In this document: piece by piece, positions 61,668-64,000 of the stretch
Layout: the number at the start of each line of letters is the position of its first letter
How positions within the stretch are numbered: the first letter of the stretch is position 1
Source: JAVBQG01 sp031549185
GTDB taxonomy: Bacteria > Synergistota > Synergistia > Synergistales > Synergistaceae
Direction: 5' to 3'
Length of the DNA: 64,000 nucleotides
Assembly: GCA_031549185.1 (NCBI GenBank)
Contig: JAVBQG010000002.1
Coordinates: forward strand, 37,648 to 101,647
Program-made: the position numbers and the translations under genes
The notes under the pieces: generated by a model
Database searches by the model: none
The model's input: only the letters and a program-made list of their open reading frames with translations
Told to the model about the DNA's origin: nothing

Positions 61668-62219
61668 TTATAACTTGATGCTATCAAAGAAAGAAATGCT
61701 TAATTCCAACCGCTCATCCGCGTTTTCCCAAATTTCTTGATCGTAAGTACCTGAGTTTCCATGTACGAGTTTAACAATAACCTCGGCTTCACGGGCGGCA
61801 ATCAAGGCAGGTAGCATATCTCCGTCACCCGTTACCACAACGATTGTATCAACGACCCTGGGTTGAGTCCGAATCAAGGAAGCAACATCGAGGCCTAACA
61901 TCAGGTCCACCCTTTTTTGCTCAAAAATCGGAACCTTGTTCACCGTCAATCCTCGAAATTTTAATTTTCCCTGTCTTACGCAAAATCTTTCGATTCTGTT
62001 AAGATATTCATAAAATTTCATTGTCTTTGAAGTTCTTTCTCTATCCTCTTTTGTCGGGTTTTGGGGTTGGTATGGCAAACAATTATAGTAATATGCTCGA
62101 TGTAAGGGCTGCCCATCCCGCAATTTTTCGACGAGTTTGCTAAAGTCTATTTTGGTACCTTTAGGACAAACTTTAGACAAATATCCACCGTCAATTAATA
62201 TCGCAACTTTGCCAGACAT
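61668..62219 (-). CDS. NYN-domain (LabA/DUF88-type) putative RNase
   Basis: This 183-residue protein has the NYN/PIN-like acidic set: ILIDGGYLS near the start, KRVDLMLGLDVASL in the middle (the second Asp pair) and VVTGDGDMLPAL for the third. This is a probable metal-dependent RNase. Expressed from the minus strand beside the integrase, it may be made in the lysogen and act on host or competing phage RNA. AAGGGGAG precedes the ATG. Confidence 0.8.
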   Translation of the reverse strand: MSGKVAILIDGGYLSKVCPKGTKIDFSKLVEKLRDGQPLHRAYYYNCLPYQPQNPTKEDRERTSKTMKFYEYLNRIERFCVRQGKLKFRGLTVNKVPIFEQKRVDLMLGLDVASLIRTQPRVVDTIVVVTGDGDMLPALIAAREAEVIVKLVHGNSGTYDQEIWENADERLELSISFFDSIKL

Positions 62220-62297
62220 ATAGTGTCACTCCCCTTTGGCTTTTATATATCGAAAAAAGTATGCCATTATTTCCCCATTTTGTGAAGTCAGAGCTAG

Positions 62298-63458
62298 CTA
62301 TTGTTCTTTCAGTTTGTCCAGGTAATCCGCCCACCATTGCATCATCTTCCGGCGCTCGGGTAGGTACTCTGCGTAGTTGTAGGCTGCGCGGACGCTGTTT
62401 CCCTCCACGTGCGCGAGTTGTCTTTCGATCCAATCCGGCGCGAAACCGTTCTCGTTCAGCAGCGTGCTCGCCATTGAGCGGAAGCCGTGCGCGGTCATCT
62501 GGTCTTTCGTGTAGCCCATGATACGCAGCGCGGTCAGTACGGCCGTTTCGCTCATGGGGCGGCTGCCGTCTGGGGTGCGGGCGCTGGGGAAGACATAACG
62601 ACCGAATCCGCTGATGACCTTGACTTTTTCCAACACCTCGAGCGCCTGTGTCGAAAGCGGCACGATGTGGGGGCGGCGCATTTTCATCTTGCCGGCCGGG
62701 ATGCGCCACTCGGCGTCTTTGATCTCGGCCCACTCCGCGTGGCGAACTTCGCCGGGGCGGCAGAAGGTGAGCGCCGTGAACTGCATGGCGTAGCGGACGA
62801 CGATGCCGGGGTATTCGTCTATCGCGCGAAGGAGGTTGCCCACCTTCGTAGCCTCCGTGATGCTGGCGAAGTGGCGCTGCGGCACGGGCATGATCGCACC
62901 CTTGATGTCTGCGGCGGGGTCGCGTTCACAGATTCCAGCGGCCACTGCGAAGCGGAATATGCGGCTGCAGGTCTGGTGGACTCTGTGTGCCACCTCGAGC
63001 GTCCCGCGTTCCTCCAGGCGGCGCACGACGGCAAGCACGTCGGTCGGCTTGATGTTGTTGATCGGCTTGTCGCCCAAGAAGGGGATCACGTGGTTCGTGA
63101 TTCTGGCCCGGGCGGTCTGCTTTTCCTTCTCGCTGGTGAGGCGCTGTTCGAGTTGATTGAACCAGTCGAGGGCGACTTCGGCGAAAGTCGGTTCCGTGTG
63201 TACCTTTTTTTGTGTACCGGGGGAAGTGCCTTCGAACAGGTCGCGCTTGGCCTTGTCCCGCAATTCGCGTGCCTCGGGCAGGCGCACGACGGGATATTCT
63301 CCGATTGTGTACCAGTGGCGTTTGCCGTCTTTTGTGTACCGGTAGCGCCAGTATTTTGCGCCGCTCTGCATGACCTCGAGATAGAGGCCGTCGGAATCTC
63401 CCAGGCGATAACGATTTTTTCCCGGCTTCGCGTTTTTGATTTTGGCGTCGGACAGCAT
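62298..63458 (-). CDS. P4-type tyrosine integrase
   Basis: This 386-residue protein has an N-terminal DUF4102 arm-binding domain (LSDAKIKNAKPGKNRYRLGDSDGLYLEV), a SAM-like core-binding domain and a catalytic domain. Catalytic residues seen are Arg in FCRPGEVRHAEW, His/Arg in TAHGFRSMAS, His in QLAHVEG and Tyr in AAYNYAEYLPERRKMMQWW. It reads away from the tRNA-Ser gene that it uses as attB. Confidence 0.95.
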   Translation of the reverse strand: MLSDAKIKNAKPGKNRYRLGDSDGLYLEVMQSGAKYWRYRYTKDGKRHWYTIGEYPVVRLPEARELRDKAKRDLFEGTSPGTQKKVHTEPTFAEVALDWFNQLEQRLTSEKEKQTARARITNHVIPFLGDKPINNIKPTDVLAVVRRLEERGTLEVAHRVHQTCSRIFRFAVAAGICERDPAADIKGAIMPVPQRHFASITEATKVGNLLRAIDEYPGIVVRYAMQFTALTFCRPGEVRHAEWAEIKDAEWRIPAGKMKMRRPHIVPLSTQALEVLEKVKVISGFGRYVFPSARTPDGSRPMSETAVLTALRIMGYTKDQMTAHGFRSMASTLLNENGFAPDWIERQLAHVEGNSVRAAYNYAEYLPERRKMMQWWADYLDKLKEQ

Positions 63459-63474
63459 AGAGGCACCTCCAAGT

Positions 63475-63512
63475 GGTACACAATTCGGCGATTGTGATCC
63501 CGTTTGTGTACC
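63475..63512. promoter_or_regulatory. Inverted GGTACACAA / TTGTGTACC pair before int: candidate arm-type or operator sites
   Basis: GGTACACAA (63475-63483) and TTGTGTACC (63504-63512) are perfect 9-bp inverted repeats. Three more direct copies of TTGTGTACC lie inside the integrase gene (63210-63218, 63305-63313, 63332-63340). Related NTGTGTRCC sites occur at the left prophage end. Confidence 0.5.
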
Positions 63513-63623
63513 GATATATGCTCGATACGGTCCTTATTATGCGATCTTATTCGGAATGAAAAATCAGGGAAATTAGTGAGAATCAGGGGTTGCGCTATTG
63601 CATTCGGGGGTATCTTTTCGATA

Positions 63624-63718
<95 letters not shown>

Positions 63719-63850
63719 GCGTCGAAAAAACTTCAAGAAACGCTGACTCCATCCTCGAATAGCTATTTTACCGAGGGCTACATGAGACACGACAGCTCAT
63801 AATCTTTACCCTTTAGGTCCCTGACGACAAATCAGCTTTTCTTTAAAAAC

Positions 63851-63943
63851 TGGCGGAGAGAGTGGGATTTGAACCCACGTAGCGGCTCAGCACCGCTAAG
63901 ACGATTTCGAGTCGCCCGCCTTCGACCACTCGGCCACCTCTCC
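63851..63943 (-). tRNA. tRNA-Ser(CGA)
   Basis: This 93-nt class II tRNA encodes its CCA, with anticodon loop CTCGAAA (anticodon CGA), variable arm AGCGG/CCGCT and T arm GTGGGTTCAAATCCCAC. It lies upstream of, and is read in the same direction as, tRNA-Ser(GGA), so the two may share a transcript. The 132 bp between them show no gene. Confidence 0.95.
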
Positions 63944-63978
63944 GCACACAACACACAGTGGAGCGCACAGCTCCGTCG

Positions 63979-64000
63979 ATTGTCAACGAAGGGGATTATA
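63979..64000 (-). promoter_or_regulatory. Possible promoter elements upstream of the tRNA-Ser pair
   Basis: On the minus strand the window begins with TATAAT (63995-64000) and has TTGACA at about 63977-63982. The -35 partner of the first would lie outside the window, and the second lacks a good -10. Which one is used cannot be decided. Confidence 0.35.

Overview
The window looks like chromosome from a high-G+C member of the phylum Synergistota. The best single clue is the protein at 12921-14510. It ends in a poly-glycine run, a cysteine, a hydrophobic stretch and an RRKK tail, which is the Synerg-CTERM sorting signal known from that phylum. No 16S rRNA is present, so genus is not assigned.

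Host part, 1-20503. It opens with a catabolic operon: the three subunits of a xanthine-dehydrogenase-family molybdenum hydroxylase (the first gene is cut by the window edge), a fused TRAP-transporter permease placed between the subunit genes, and a large Old-Yellow-Enzyme / GltD-like flavoprotein. Together they suggest uptake, hydroxylation and reduction of a heteroaromatic or purine-like substrate. A minus-strand group follows (YgjP-like metallopeptidase, GGDEF diguanylate cyclase, FAD dehydrogenase). Then come hisB-hisA-hisIE behind a leader with overlapping hairpins, two exported proteins (Synerg-CTERM protein and M14 carboxypeptidase), an XRE regulator, a J-domain-like membrane protein and a degenerate GGDEF protein.

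Prophage, 20504-63642. A complete 43.1-kb temperate phage sits in the 3' end of a tRNA-Ser(GGA) gene. An 18-bp perfect direct repeat (20504-20521 and 63625-63642) marks its ends. The host tRNA's own terminator (20457-20485) is stranded on the far side. The immunity region is on the minus strand (CI-like repressor, ImmA/IrrE protease, membrane protein), with a divergent early promoter. Rightward follow the early genes and replication genes (DUF2800, DUF2815, family-A DNA polymerase, two SNF2-like helicases, two DNA methyltransferases, VapE-type primase/helicase, VRR-NUC) and a candidate iteron origin at 34305-34616. The late region holds an ArpU/RinA-like activator, terminase (large subunit split in two frames), P22-type portal, scaffold, SU10-type capsid, connectors, an RCC1-repeat protein, ejection proteins and a 1695-residue polyvalent protein. 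The lysis cassette contains a two-domain endolysin, holin-like proteins and an overlapping spanin-like gene pair. The lack of tail tube or tape-measure genes and the P22-like portal suggest a podovirus. The lysis cassette is broken by a 2442-bp IS21-family element (58249-60690) with an 8-bp target duplication, which cuts both overlapping spanin frames. A NYN-domain protein and a P4-type tyrosine integrase end the element.

Around the left junction (19463-20503) lie a degenerate second copy of the tRNA 3' end and fused remnants of immunity and NYN genes, which look like traces of an earlier prophage in the same tRNA site. Two tRNA-Ser genes (GGA and CGA), both read leftward, close the window.
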